DNA of 64,000 nt, from positions 124,001 through 188,000 of the forward strand of contig NZ_FMIZ01000006.1 in the NCBI RefSeq assembly GCF_900095865.1. The letters run 5' to 3'. A program made the translations under genes and the position numbers. The stretch is from Massilioclostridium coli. GTDB lineage: Bacteria; Bacillota; Clostridia; Oscillospirales; Ruminococcaceae. Positions 45,192 to 54,640 of the stretch are shown here, one piece after another (position 1 is the first letter of the stretch; each line of letters opens with the position of its first letter). Under the pieces are notes generated by a model that searched no databases, had not been told where the DNA came from, and saw only the letters and a program-made list of their open reading frames with translations.

Positions 45192-45374
45192 TAAAAATTA
45201 GCAAATAGGATTTTAAACAAATCCAAATTGATATATTATTTAAAAAAATGGCTCTTTAAAAGAAAAGTTTAATCATATACTTTTTATCAGTTACTAAGAT
45301 ATTCTATATTAGTATTTTATAAAAACTATTAATATAGAAGGCTAAAATAGATTTTTATAATACATGATAAATAA

Positions 45375-45407
45375 TAAAAAACGCTCTGATTTCTCAGAGC
45401 GTTTTTT
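45375..45407 (-). terminator. Rho-independent terminator of the second GH78 gene
   Basis: Same hairpin as at 2322-2354 (arms AACGCTCTGA/TCAGAGCGTT, TTTC loop), 19 bp past the stop codon. Confidence 0.88.
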
Positions 45408-45425
45408 ATTATGATAATTTACTCA

Positions 45426-48400
45426 TTATCTTTTCTTTTTCAGGACTACTACTGCTGCGCCTGCTAATGCCAGTGCCATTACTCCCGCGATTGGAGCAAC
45501 GTCGCCTGTTTTCGCTGCGTTTGCTTTTGTTGTGGTAGATTCTTGCCCTGTTTGTGTACCGTCTGCTTTGTTCTCATCTGGTGTTTCGGTAGATGGTTTT
45601 TCTACTGCTACCAGACCTTTCATTGCTTCTTGTACACTTGTTACTGCTGCATCTACTTCTTCCTGAGTTGCGTTTTCATTCGCCATTACTGCATTCGCTT
45701 CTGCTACTGCTGCTTCCAGTACTGCATAGCTTTCCGCTGTATATGCGTTCGCATCTTTGCCGTTGGCTTCCGCAATTACTTTTTCCAGGATGGATTTATC
45801 CGCTTTGTATCTCAGGTTCAGCATCGCGTTCAACAGATTGCTTTCTGCTGTTTCGATTTCTGCTTGCATTGCATTGTCTTTATCTGCTAACAATTCTTGG
45901 GCTGCTTTCAATGCTTCCTGGAATTCTGCTTGGCCTGCTTCTACATAGTCATTCATGTCGTAGGTTTCCGCCAATGCTACCAGAGCTTCTAAGGATGTGA
46001 TGTCACCTTTTACAAAGCCCAGTTTATGGATTTCGGTCATCAATGCTTTCCATGCTGCATCTACTGCATCCTGACTTGCTGCTGGATCTGCCGCAATTTC
46101 TTTTGCTGCATCCAATGCTGCGTTGAAGGATTCCTGTACATCTGCGATGACATTGTTAAAGTCATCAGATGCTTTTTGTTCTTCTGCGTATTTAATTACC
46201 GCATTTAAGATATGTTTATCTGCTTCTTCTACAGGTGGTTCTGGTTCACCATCTTTTTCAACTGCAATTTCCAGTCTTACAGCTTCACCTGTACCATTTG
46301 CAAAACGAGCTACTACATAAGCAGTACCTTTTTCTTTTGCTACCAATACAGGGTTCAGATTATCTTCCAGATGAAGATCTGCTACTGTAGATGCAAAACC
46401 TTGTTCATCCTCTACAGACCATACTAAGCTGTTATCTGCTAAGCTAGAATTTTGAACTTCAGCATTGATGGTATAGCTTTCACCAATTGTCAAGTCAGTG
46501 GTCTGATCAGCAGATACTTTAATTGAACCAGGTTCATAAGGAGTTTGTTCTGATAATTTACCACTTACGATAATTTCAGCTAACTGCATACGTGGAGCAT
46601 TACTCTTATCATCAAAACTCAGTTCACCCAAACGAGTAGTTTCAATTTGTACATAACGCGCTTTTACAATATTATCTAATTGATATACTTTTTCATTTTG
46701 ATCAATTGGAATATTGGTTTGACCAGTTACAGTTTTTACTGTAGTAAATTCATCTTCATCTTCCGCTTTTACTTTGATGTTGAAATCAACAGGGAAGTTA
46801 GAGCAAAGATTTGAACCTTCTTCGATTGCATCAGTGTCATTTCGTGCATACAAAGCAACTTGATCAATCATTCTATCTTCGCCTAAGTCAATGGTAATAT
46901 GATGTGGATTAGCAGAAATATCTGCATTTGGATAGCTGGTAGAAGTATAGCCTTTAATACCATTTTGTGCATCATTTCTACCTTCGGATTGGGTCTTACC
47001 ATCTGTTAAGTAAGTTGGGGACCACATTCCAGCACCACCATCGGTATTATCTACATCAACAGTTTTACCATTGGAGAAATTCATACGATCATTGAGGTTG
47101 TAAACTTCAATTTCAGCTAATTGTACACGTGCGCCACCACTTTGTTGGTCACCTTCATCAAAACTTGGAGTGCCCAATAAAGTAGTTTCAATTTGGATAT
47201 AACGTGCTGTTACAGCGGTATCCAAATCATAGCTGCGCTTGTTGTTATCCTGTGGGATATCTGTTTGACCTGTAACTGTTTTTACAGTTGTAAATTCTTT
47301 TTCTCCATCTGCTTTAACATTAATATTAAAGTTTTGTGGGAAGTTCGCACATAAACCAGATCCTTCTGGTTTTGCATCAGTATCACTTCTAGCATAAAGA
47401 GCAACATTGCTGAATGTTACATTTTTACCTAAATCAATCGTGATATGATGTGGGTTAGCAGAAATATCTCCGCCTGCATATTGAGAGAATGGATATACTT
47501 TAGAAGTATAACCTTTTACTCCAGTATTTGGTTCATTTTTACCTTCAGATTGTGTTTTTCCATCTGTTAAGAAGTTTGGATTCCATTGAGCGCTGTTACC
47601 TTCAGAATTTTCTGCTGTAACAGTTTTGCCAGAAGCCAAATTTTCATCTGGATCTACGGTAATATCCAAATTCTTAAAGTTAGCGGTTAAGTTGAGGTCT
47701 TTTTTTACTTCAACATAAGCTACACGGTTATTTGTGGTAAAGCTTCCATTCCAACCTGCAAACTGGCTGCCGTTTTCTGGTACAGCTTCAACTGCAAGTT
47801 TGGTGCCTACTGGATAAGATTCCGTTAGTGGCAATGTAGCTTCTTTTCCATTGACTAAAACTTTACCTGCTCCATCACCTGCATTGGAAATATTTACAGA
47901 ATAATCACCTGTTGCAGAGTTATTGAAAATTTCAATTTCCATAATCTGAACACGATATGCATTAGCAATTCCTTCATCTGCAGCTGGAGTTCCCAGTTTT
48001 AGAGTTTTAATACGAACATATTGTGCGGTAACAGGTTCATCCAATGCGAATTTTTGTGGTGCACCGTTTGGATTTTCTGTCATAACAACATGTTTTACAT
48101 CGGTAAATATTTTTCCATCATTGCTGGTTTGAATATAGAATTCTTCTGGGAAGTTTGGAGATCCACCGTCTTTATCTTTGGCATCCGCTCTTGGATACAA
48201 TGTAATGGTGTCAAAAGTTTCAGGAGAATTCAAATCCAAGGTAATATTATGTTCTTTCGCTGTTGTTTTGGAAAGGTCACGATCACTATAGGTATTGGTA
48301 CTAAACCCAACTTTAGTATTACCATCTACTAAATTTTCTGCTGCCCATGTGCCACCAAGGCCATTGTCAGCTGTTACTTTTGCATTGCTAGCTATATTAG

Positions 48401-51308
48401 CGACACCTTTGTAGATACCATTAACAGTAACAGCCATATCTTGTTCTACATTAAAGGTAACTTCTTTGCTAGCAGAATACAGTTGACCACTCCAGTTGGA
48501 GAAATCAAAGCTGCCATTTTGTTCATCAGCCACTTTAATGGTAGCAGCAGACCCTGTTTTTACTACAACGTTTGCAGGTGTTGTATAGGTAACACCATCA
48601 CATTCGATGCTAATTCCAGCACCCATTGGATCTTCTACTTTTACTACGCTATAAACACTAACTGGTTTTAAGCTAAAGTTTGCTGTAACATCCATATTGT
48701 TGTTTACAACAACGGATACTGTATTATCAACAGAACCAACGCTTCCATTCCAGCCATCAAAATTATAGTCACTATTTGGTACAGCTTCCAATTCTACAGT
48801 AGTACCATTTGCAACAGTAGCTGTATATGGCAAAGCTTGTTCTGTACCATTTACTTTTACAATACCACCTTCGGTACCATTCACTGTTAAAGTATATTCC
48901 GCATCTTCCCCTGCTGCTACAACAGTCTCGTTGAAATCCCATGTTCCTGGGGTAGCAGTGAAATAAACATACTTGCTATCGTTGGATACATAAGTTAAAC
49001 CTTCTACAGATTCAACTGGTGCACCATTCGCGAATACAGTTTTTCCGTTTGCAGTAATCGCAACGTTTTCCCCTGCAAAACGAGGGATTGCAATATTTGC
49101 CTGTCCGCCTTCTGGAGCAGTAACATTCATATGAAATGTTTTAGCCGCATCATCGCGGTCTAATGTTACTTTAATATCACCAATTACAGCAGGAACGCTT
49201 GTTTCAATATGGGTTAAACTACCCATATCAGGTTTTACTTGATATGTTGTATAACCTGGAGTAATTGGAGCTACACCGGCCATATCTTTGGACATTGTAA
49301 TCAATGGTCCACCTGTCCAAGCATGGTTTTTGGTACCAGCGTTTTTATCCCAGAATTCCCACAAAGTAGAGTAAGCTAAATCGCCTTCTACCATGTCAGC
49401 GTAACGGAATTTAATTCTTTCCTGAGCTTCTTCCATGTATCCCATATCTACCATAGCGTCCAGTACATATTTTTCCATGTATGGGCTAGAATTGTAGGTA
49501 GTTGTTAATACATTCAAAATAGTTGGGTATTGATCAGGAGTTGCCAAACCAGCTAACACTGCAAGTGCATTAGCACGGTCATCTGGTTTTGCTTGAGCAG
49601 CAGATTTATAGCCATTTTCTGTCCACAGACTCTTATATCCCATTTCAATACGTGCCATTGTATTTTGGTATTCTGCAATATCTTCCTCTTTACCTAATAC
49701 CTCAGCCATCTGTTTCAAACAGTTTGTAGCTTTGTAGTACCAAGCATTTTCAATTCCGGCAACATCAGCATTACTACCCCAGTCCATCCAGTCCCAGGTT
49801 CCGCCATAATGGGTAACTAAACCATTACCTTGTAAACTCCATTTTTTTGTCAAATAATTTTGGATTGGAGTATACATTTGTTCCAGAACTTCAGTTCTAC
49901 CTGTATATAGATAGTATTCCCATACGCCACAAATACCAGCTAATTCCTGCATTGGTAATTCAGTTTCATATCCACTATTTGGAACTGTGGTATAAAGGAC
50001 ATCATTTTGAATAAAACCTAATTTAGTCTGTAAGCCTTTTTCATATAGTTTATAGGCTTCTTCATCTAATGCGTAGAATGTCATCAGCATTTCGCTGGTA
50101 ACATCTCCCCACCATTGACAACGTTCACGGTCAGGACAATCCATGTAATTATCCCTCATAGTAACATAAAGAGTACGAAGGGATTTTTCCCACAAGGTGT
50201 TCATGAAATCATCATCACTGGTAAAGGAACCTGTAAACTCAGTATCATAACCGGTTTCACGGAATTTTAAAGCTTTGATGGTAACACCAGCAGGAATGGT
50301 ATAGTATACATGCTGACCGTTAAACCAGCCTAACGCTTCAAAGCTCTGTTCTCCATCTTTAGTAATATAAGCACTCTTAGTTGTATTACCATTGCCAGCA
50401 GGGTCGGAATAGTTATCCGTTCTCATGTCGATTTTCAAACCAGCAGGAGCATCAATTTCTAAATATGGAGTAAGCTGAGCATTATAGTCCAGTACCATAT
50501 CTAAAGTAGTTTCTTCTGTGGTCGTATAACCAACATATTGTGCAGAGTTATTATAATCTTTTAAACCATAATCTTTTAATAATGGAATTGGACGTTCATA
50601 CAGCTCATTCCAAGGAGCACATGGAGCTTGTCCTCTTTCTACAGCATTGGCCCAATTATCATCATTATAACTTGGGTCCTGCCAATCTCCTAATTCTAAC
50701 TGAGCATCATAATAAATATTAGATTCTGGTAAACGGTAGTTTGGTTGTTCAGCTGCTGATTCATGGTCTTTTGAATGCAAATAAGCAGGGTCTCTTTTTA
50801 CTTTCCAAGTATCATCACTGAGAACCTGTTGGTCACCAAAATCAGCCTCAAACAAGAAGCCTCCTACACCAGCAGGGTTACTAGAGAAACTTTGGTTTCC
50901 CTTACCTAAGTACCAAACTGCAACAGCAATGGTATTTTCACCTTCATGCAGATATTTTGTAATATCCACTTTGTCATAGTAGCTGTCTTCCCTATTTGGA
51001 CCACGTTTTAAGCCACCTTCGAATACAACCATTTCACCGTTAATGTACAACCAATAACGGGATTCTACTGCAATTTTTGCTATTACAGAATCCGGTACTT
51101 TATCCAAAGTGACTTCTTTACGGAAGTTCATCCAGACATCACCAGCTTCAGGAAGTGTTGTTGGCATTTCACTATCCCAAATCCATTGAGCGTCCCAATT
51201 GCTAACATGTTCTTCCGCATCTTTTGCAAACACATTGCTTGGCACAACCATCGAGGAAGCCATAGCAAGTGTTAGGACAAGAGAGAGTATTCTTTGTCTC
51301 TTCTTCAT
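45426..51308 (-). CDS. Surface-anchored GH78-type alpha-L-rhamnosidase with discoidin and FIVAR domains
   Basis: 1960 residues. Signal peptide about 1-28. The rhamnosidase N-terminal domains carry WDAQWIWD and SRYWLYINGEMV. The (alpha/alpha)6 barrel has MDCPDRERCQWWGDV with candidate acid Glu395 and TLWEFWDK with candidate base Glu651, ending near 780. Then come bacterial-repeat beta modules (about 800-960; FDGWNGSVG), a discoidin/F5-8C domain (about 963-1129), another beta module (about 1133-1213; FAGWNGSF), two further F5-8C domains (about 1219-1406 and 1408-1583) clearly duplicated from each other (FLTDGKTQSEG, YLTDGKTQSEG), an Ig-like domain (about 1590-1680), FIVAR repeats (about 1690-1900) and a tail NAAKTGD-hydrophobic-KKKR. 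It probably cleaves rhamnosides on complex glycans; the discoidin domains would bind carbohydrate. AAGGAGG precedes the ATG. Confidence 0.91.
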   Translation of the reverse strand: MKKRQRILSLVLTLAMASSMVVPSNVFAKDAEEHVSNWDAQWIWDSEMPTTLPEAGDVWMNFRKEVTLDKVPDSVIAKIAVESRYWLYINGEMVVFEGGLKRGPNREDSYYDKVDITKYLHEGENTIAVAVWYLGKGNQSFSSNPAGVGGFLFEADFGDQQVLSDDTWKVKRDPAYLHSKDHESAAEQPNYRLPESNIYYDAQLELGDWQDPSYNDDNWANAVERGQAPCAPWNELYERPIPLLKDYGLKDYNNSAQYVGYTTTEETTLDMVLDYNAQLTPYLEIDAPAGLKIDMRTDNYSDPAGNGNTTKSAYITKDGEQSFEALGWFNGQHVYYTIPAGVTIKALKFRETGYDTEFTGSFTSDDDFMNTLWEKSLRTLYVTMRDNYMDCPDRERCQWWGDVTSEMLMTFYALDEEAYKLYEKGLQTKLGFIQNDVLYTTVPNSGYETELPMQELAGICGVWEYYLYTGRTEVLEQMYTPIQNYLTKKWSLQGNGLVTHYGGTWDWMDWGSNADVAGIENAWYYKATNCLKQMAEVLGKEEDIAEYQNTMARIEMGYKSLWTENGYKSAAQAKPDDRANALAVLAGLATPDQYPTILNVLTTTYNSSPYMEKYVLDAMVDMGYMEEAQERIKFRYADMVEGDLAYSTLWEFWDKNAGTKNHAWTGGPLITMSKDMAGVAPITPGYTTYQVKPDMGSLTHIETSVPAVIGDIKVTLDRDDAAKTFHMNVTAPEGGQANIAIPRFAGENVAITANGKTVFANGAPVESVEGLTYVSNDSKYVYFTATPGTWDFNETVVAAGEDAEYTLTVNGTEGGIVKVNGTEQALPYTATVANGTTVELEAVPNSDYNFDGWNGSVGSVDNTVSVVVNNNMDVTANFSLKPVSVYSVVKVEDPMGAGISIECDGVTYTTPANVVVKTGSAATIKVADEQNGSFDFSNWSGQLYSASKEVTFNVEQDMAVTVNGIYKGVANIASNAKVTADNGLGGTWAAENLVDGNTKVGFSTNTYSDRDLSKTTAKEHNITLDLNSPETFDTITLYPRADAKDKDGGSPNFPEEFYIQTSNDGKIFTDVKHVVMTENPNGAPQKFALDEPVTAQYVRIKTLKLGTPAADEGIANAYRVQIMEIEIFNNSATGDYSVNISNAGDGAGKVLVNGKEATLPLTESYPVGTKLAVEAVPENGSQFAGWNGSFTTNNRVAYVEVKKDLNLTANFKNLDITVDPDENLASGKTVTAENSEGNSAQWNPNFLTDGKTQSEGKNEPNTGVKGYTSKVYPFSQYAGGDISANPHHITIDLGKNVTFSNVALYARSDTDAKPEGSGLCANFPQNFNINVKADGEKEFTTVKTVTGQTDIPQDNNKRSYDLDTAVTARYIQIETTLLGTPSFDEGDQQSGGARVQLAEIEVYNLNDRMNFSNGKTVDVDNTDGGAGMWSPTYLTDGKTQSEGRNDAQNGIKGYTSTSYPNADISANPHHITIDLGEDRMIDQVALYARNDTDAIEEGSNLCSNFPVDFNIKVKAEDEDEFTTVKTVTGQTNIPIDQNEKVYQLDNIVKARYVQIETTRLGELSFDDKSNAPRMQLAEIIVSGKLSEQTPYEPGSIKVSADQTTDLTIGESYTINAEVQNSSLADNSLVWSVEDEQGFASTVADLHLEDNLNPVLVAKEKGTAYVVARFANGTGEAVRLEIAVEKDGEPEPPVEEADKHILNAVIKYAEEQKASDDFNNVIADVQESFNAALDAAKEIAADPAASQDAVDAAWKALMTEIHKLGFVKGDITSLEALVALAETYDMNDYVEAGQAEFQEALKAAQELLADKDNAMQAEIETAESNLLNAMLNLRYKADKSILEKVIAEANGKDANAYTAESYAVLEAAVAEANAVMANENATQEEVDAAVTSVQEAMKGLVAVEKPSTETPDENKADGTQTGQESTTTKANAAKTGDVAPIAGVMALALAGAAVVVLKKKR
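46560..47650 (-). repeat. Tandem F5/8C (discoidin) domain duplication in the second GH78 gene
   Basis: Two adjacent domains of about 175-188 residues share long identical stretches, such as DISANPHHITIDLG and FTTVKTVTGQT. This indicates a recent in-frame duplication; the first F5-8C domain (about 47920-48420) is more diverged. Confidence 0.75.
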
Positions 51309-51337
51309 GGGTTCTTTTCCTCCTTATCAAAATTTAG

Positions 51338-51371
51338 ATGATAGACAACAAACCCCATTGCAATCTATCAT
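51338..51371 (-). promoter_or_regulatory. Leader hairpin of the second GH78 gene
   Basis: Perfect 8-bp arms ATGATAGA/TCTATCAT with an 18-nt loop, between the promoter and the ribosome site. It could influence mRNA stability or be an operator. Confidence 0.45.
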
Positions 51372-51399
51372 ATATTAAAAAACATTTTAATACAACAAT

Positions 51400-51428
51400 A
51401 GTATAACGCAGTGTAATAAAAAATGCAA
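51400..51428 (-). promoter_or_regulatory. Sigma-A promoter for the second GH78 gene
   Basis: Minus strand TTGCAT (51428-51423), 17 bp, TATACT (51405-51400). The 338-bp gap 51309-51646 contains this promoter, the leader hairpin and, at its right end, the terminator of the small gene; nothing else was seen. Confidence 0.65.
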
Positions 51429-51603
51429 TATCATTCTATATTTTATGATAATATTTAGTATAACTGCATAAACAACTAGATGATTTTATAGATAAAAATA
51501 CAATACTATCTTTTTTATGTAAATATGCTATGTCTTTTTTGTAATTTTGGTAAGAGCCTATCATTTAAAAATATGTATTATACGGTTTTTTATAGATAAA
51601 ATA

Positions 51604-51641
51604 AAAAAGAATCTTCCTATAAAATAAGGAAGATTCTTTTA
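51604..51641 (-). terminator. Terminator of the 50-residue small protein gene
   Basis: Stem AAGAATCTTCCT/AGGAAGATTCTT flanked by A and T runs, 5 bp past the stop. Confidence 0.85.
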
Positions 51642-51646
51642 TTATA

Positions 51647-51799
51647 TTACATATTTTGGATAAAATTAACAAGGTCCTGTTTCGAATGAATTTCGTGAGT
51701 ATGGGTTTCTAAGGCTCCTTGTGCTGGCTCCGATAATCCCATATAAAATTCTTTTGCTTCTTTATCATTCATTAAAAGGTCATTTAAATTCTGGTACAA
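51647..51799 (-). CDS. Small hypothetical protein
   Basis: 50 residues from a TTG start at 51799 with a perfect GGAGGTGA 4 nt upstream; the longer frame has no ribosome site. The sequence (YQNLNDLLMNDKEAKEFYMG, then LSEPAQGALETHTHEIHSKQDLV as short helices) resembles small clostridial proteins of 50-60 residues in which an IHSxxDL ending is common. Function unknown. It has its own terminator. Confidence 0.65.
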   Translation of the reverse strand: MYQNLNDLLMNDKEAKEFYMGLSEPAQGALETHTHEIHSKQDLVNFIQNM

Positions 51800-51962
51800 A
51801 ATATCACCTCCTATCTTGATTAGTATATGACAGTTATCAATTGCCATACAGACAGGATATACCATTAAAAAAGATAAAATATTGCTAATATAATTTCGCT
51901 CAAATAGTAATTAAAATACAAATAATAGAGCAAGCATCTTATTTATTCAAATATAAATATTA

Positions 51963-52289
51963 TTAAAAAATTCCCTGTACAGCTAACATGTAAACAATCG
52001 TTCCACCAGCAATTGAGATCAACATATTTCTTTTCCACCAATGCAATAAAATAATAGTAATAACACCAATTACTTCAGGCAATCCAAAAGGATATGTAGT
52101 AATAGAAAGTGACTTAAAGCAGTAGACAACTAATAGACCAATTACTGCATATGGTAATACTTTACCTAAATATTGAATATATTTTGGGGTAGGTTTATTT
52201 GCTGGAAAAAGAATAAAAGGGAGAAATCTTGTCACCATAGTACCCAAAACTACTGCAGCTATTGTAATAATTTGTTGGGATAGGATCAT
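51963..52289 (-). CDS. azlD: AzlD-family branched-chain amino acid export subunit
   Basis: 108 residues with four hydrophobic segments; [13 protein letters not shown] near the start is the family hallmark. Small partner of AzlC; together they export branched-chain amino acids or analogues such as azaleucine. Overlaps the azlC stop by 4 nt. Confidence 0.9.
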   Translation of the reverse strand: MILSQQIITIAAVVLGTMVTRFLPFILFPANKPTPKYIQYLGKVLPYAVIGLLVVYCFKSLSITTYPFGLPEVIGVITIILLHWWKRNMLISIAGGTIVYMLAVQGIF

Positions 52290-52987
52290 ATGAATTCCTC
52301 CTTTTTTTCTAACGGTCTACGCAGTAAAGTTAACACCAAAAAGATCAACACCATTGCTGGGATAATAAAATTATCCTTTCCAAATATTAACAAACAAATA
52401 ATAGATAGACCGACACCAATCAAAGAAGGAAGATGTCCTTTTTTCGAAAACCATTGTTCTAAAAATATAACAATAAATAGTGCTGTCATAACAAAATCTA
52501 ACCCCTGGGTATTAAAATGAATAAAAGGTCCGATTAAGCCTCCTATTGTGGCACCAACTACCCAATAAATATGGTTTAATAAAGTAACAAAAAATATAAA
52601 CCATCCTTTGTCGATCTCCTTTGGATGGTTTGCAGTACAATTAATGGAAAAAGATTCATCACACATTCCAAAAATCAAATATACCTTCTTTTTTCCAGTC
52701 CCCTTGTATTTATCTAACATGGAAATTCCATAAAACAAATGGCGAGCATTTACCATCAAAGCTAGTAAAAAAGCCGCAAGTGGATCAAAAGCAGTAGTCA
52801 ATAAATTAACGGTTAAAAACTCCATAGATCCCGCAAAGATAGTCATACTCATTATCATAGGATAAAGAAAAGAAAAACCTTTTGTATACATAAAAACACC
52901 ATAAGAAATACCTAAAAAAGCAAATCCCGCACATATCGGCAACGTATATGGTATTGCTGCTTTGAAAGCTCGTTTTTTCGCTCCCAT
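52286..52987 (-). CDS. azlC: AzlC-family branched-chain amino acid permease
   Basis: 233 residues from the ATG at 52987 (GGGGGA upstream); the longer open frame overlaps a consensus promoter and is discarded. Signatures: [33 protein letters not shown] and [19 protein letters not shown], all typical of AzlC. About seven to eight membrane segments. First gene of azlCD. Confidence 0.93.
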   Translation of the reverse strand: MGAKKRAFKAAIPYTLPICAGFAFLGISYGVFMYTKGFSFLYPMIMSMTIFAGSMEFLTVNLLTTAFDPLAAFLLALMVNARHLFYGISMLDKYKGTGKKKVYLIFGMCDESFSINCTANHPKEIDKGWFIFFVTLLNHIYWVVGATIGGLIGPFIHFNTQGLDFVMTALFIVIFLEQWFSKKGHLPSLIGVGLSIICLLIFGKDNFIIPAMVLIFLVLTLLRRPLEKKEEFI

Positions 52988-53021
52988 CAAAAATCCCCCA
53001 ATAAAAAATCTAATTGTTTTG

Positions 53022-53050
53022 ATTATATAAAATAATAGGGAATCTGTCAA
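53022..53050 (-). promoter_or_regulatory. Consensus sigma-A promoter of azlCD
   Basis: Minus strand TTGACA (53050-53045), 17 bp, TATAAT (53027-53022), 35 bp before the chosen ATG. Both hexamers perfect. Confidence 0.85.
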
Positions 53051-53198
53051 TTTAAGAGTGATAAATACACCATACCATATTTATTTAATTATTGAGTAGA
53101 TTAATTACAGTTTTTATATCCTAATATCTAAGTTATTCTTATGATATATCCATTAACAGAGCTATACTGCTACGGACACTTTACTAGAAGTTTTTTAG

Positions 53199-53235
53199 AT
53201 AAAAGAAAGGGACTTGGTTTATAAACCAAGTCCCC
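53199..53235 (-). terminator. Terminator of the ABC importer operon
   Basis: A 26-bp perfect palindrome (arms GGGACTTGGTTTA/TAAACCAAGTCCC) followed by a T-rich run on the minus strand. A second nested hairpin lies between it and the stop (about 53253-53307, outer arms ACGACA/TGTCGT, inner GAACTTT/AAAGTTC). Confidence 0.8.
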
Positions 53236-53322
53236 TCAATCAAATATACTGCGACGACACTGTATAAGTTTAGCGAACTTTAAAAATACAAAGTTCAAAC
53301 TGTCGTGTAAATTACTTATCTA

Positions 53323-54519
53323 TTACAGGAAGCTGTATGTTTCCATGTTACCTTTCCACCAAACTGTTGGTGCACCCAAGGTAGCAATTGTTCCATCACC
53401 AGAAGGAGCAGCTTCTGTTGTGTAAGTTACTTCATCGTAATCCAGTTTTGTACCATTGATATCTACAGAGTATGCAGCTTTAACAAAAGTAGAACCTTCT
53501 TCACCGGTGTAACCATCTTTAACAGCAGCATATGCAGCAGCAGCAGCCATTGCGCCCTGATCAACTACATCCCACAGCATCATCCATGGGCAAACGAATT
53601 CGCTTGCATTGTCATCTTTAGATTGTGGGCAGTATTTGGACATTTCAGATGGCAGACCTAAACCTGTCAATTTGATGTCTACGTTAGCTGTGCTCAATGT
53701 AGCACCAGCAGCGGAGATACCTACAGTTGTAGGTGAAATGATAACGTCAACTTTATTTTCAGATACAAAAGCGTTTGCTTGTGTAGTAGAAATTGTTGGG
53801 TCATCGTTACCATATTTTTTATCCAACTCAGCACTTACTTTACCTTTGTACATATCTTTGGACAATTCTTTTTCCATATCTGCGATCCAGCCGTTCTGTA
53901 CTGGAGTATCAACTGCAGCGGAGAGAACACCAAATTTCAGTTCATCGCCAGAGTAGGAAGACAGAGCTTCTGTAACAGCAGCTTCCATACCGTCTTCTTC
54001 CATATCTTCAGAATATTCTTTACCCAAAGCGATCAATGTAGCAGATCTAACCAGGTATGCACCAACGTCAGCGGAAGATGCTTGGTTGATATGAGTAATA
54101 CGGAATTCTGGAGCGATTTCGGAGTCAACAGATACTACTTTGATTCCAGCTTCTTCACATTTTTTGAATACTTCATCGTAACCAGTATCACTGTTAGCGG
54201 AAATAGTCAAAGAAGCGATTTTCTGAGTAACACATTCTTCAATCAATTTAACCTGATCAGCAACAGTTGGTTGTGCAGGAGATTTTTCTTGAGCTGTACC
54301 GCCCTGTGCTTTGATATATGCTTCAAAACCATCATACATCAATTCACCGAAGTGGTTACCAGCAGATTTAAACATAAATACGTGAGCGCCTTCCATACCG
54401 CCGCCAGTAGTAGAAGAACCGCCACCACCAGAGGTAGTATCATTGTTACTGCCACCACAACCAGCTAATACGCCAGCTGTCATTGTAGCTGCTAATAAAA
54501 GAGCTAATGCTTTTTTCAT
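53323..54519 (-). CDS. Rhamnose-type sugar ABC transporter substrate-binding lipoprotein
   Basis: 398 residues from the ATG at 54519 (GGAGG upstream). Lipoprotein signal with lipobox LAGC, a Gly/Ser/Thr linker, then a type I periplasmic-binding fold in the RbsB/RhaS class (ISANSDTGYDEVFKKCEEAG, VDVIISPTTVGISAAGA). Given the two-permease plus one-fused-ATPase layout of the operon, as in rhizobial RhaSTPQ, and the nearby rhamnosidases, L-rhamnose is the favoured ligand; autoinducer-2 or another deoxysugar remains possible. First-listed on the map but last in the operon. Confidence 0.88.
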   Translation of the reverse strand: MKKALALLLAATMTAGVLAGCGGSNNDTTSGGGGSSTTGGGMEGAHVFMFKSAGNHFGELMYDGFEAYIKAQGGTAQEKSPAQPTVADQVKLIEECVTQKIASLTISANSDTGYDEVFKKCEEAGIKVVSVDSEIAPEFRITHINQASSADVGAYLVRSATLIALGKEYSEDMEEDGMEAAVTEALSSYSGDELKFGVLSAAVDTPVQNGWIADMEKELSKDMYKGKVSAELDKKYGNDDPTISTTQANAFVSENKVDVIISPTTVGISAAGATLSTANVDIKLTGLGLPSEMSKYCPQSKDDNASEFVCPWMMLWDVVDQGAMAAAAAYAAVKDGYTGEEGSTFVKAAYSVDINGTKLDYDEVTYTTEAAPSGDGTIATLGAPTVWWKGNMETYSFL

Positions 54520-54640
54520 TGTTTTTTCCTCCAATAAAATTTAATTGTTTTATATTAGTAGTCGTCGCTACTTATATATGATGTTTATTGTCAAGGTAAC
54601 TATTGGATTCAACAGTTACCTTTCCAATCAAAACTTTAAA

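Noticed and set aside
45543-46427. Cysteine- and leucine-rich open frames antisense to the FIVAR part of the second GH78 gene
   Set aside because: Same shadow effect from repetitive codons; no start signals.
51338-51371. Riboswitch in the leader of the second GH78 gene
   Set aside because: Just one simple 8-bp hairpin; no multi-helix aptamer or expression platform.
52988-53050. N-terminal extension of AzlC
   Set aside because: It overlaps perfect -35 and -10 boxes of the azlCD promoter.
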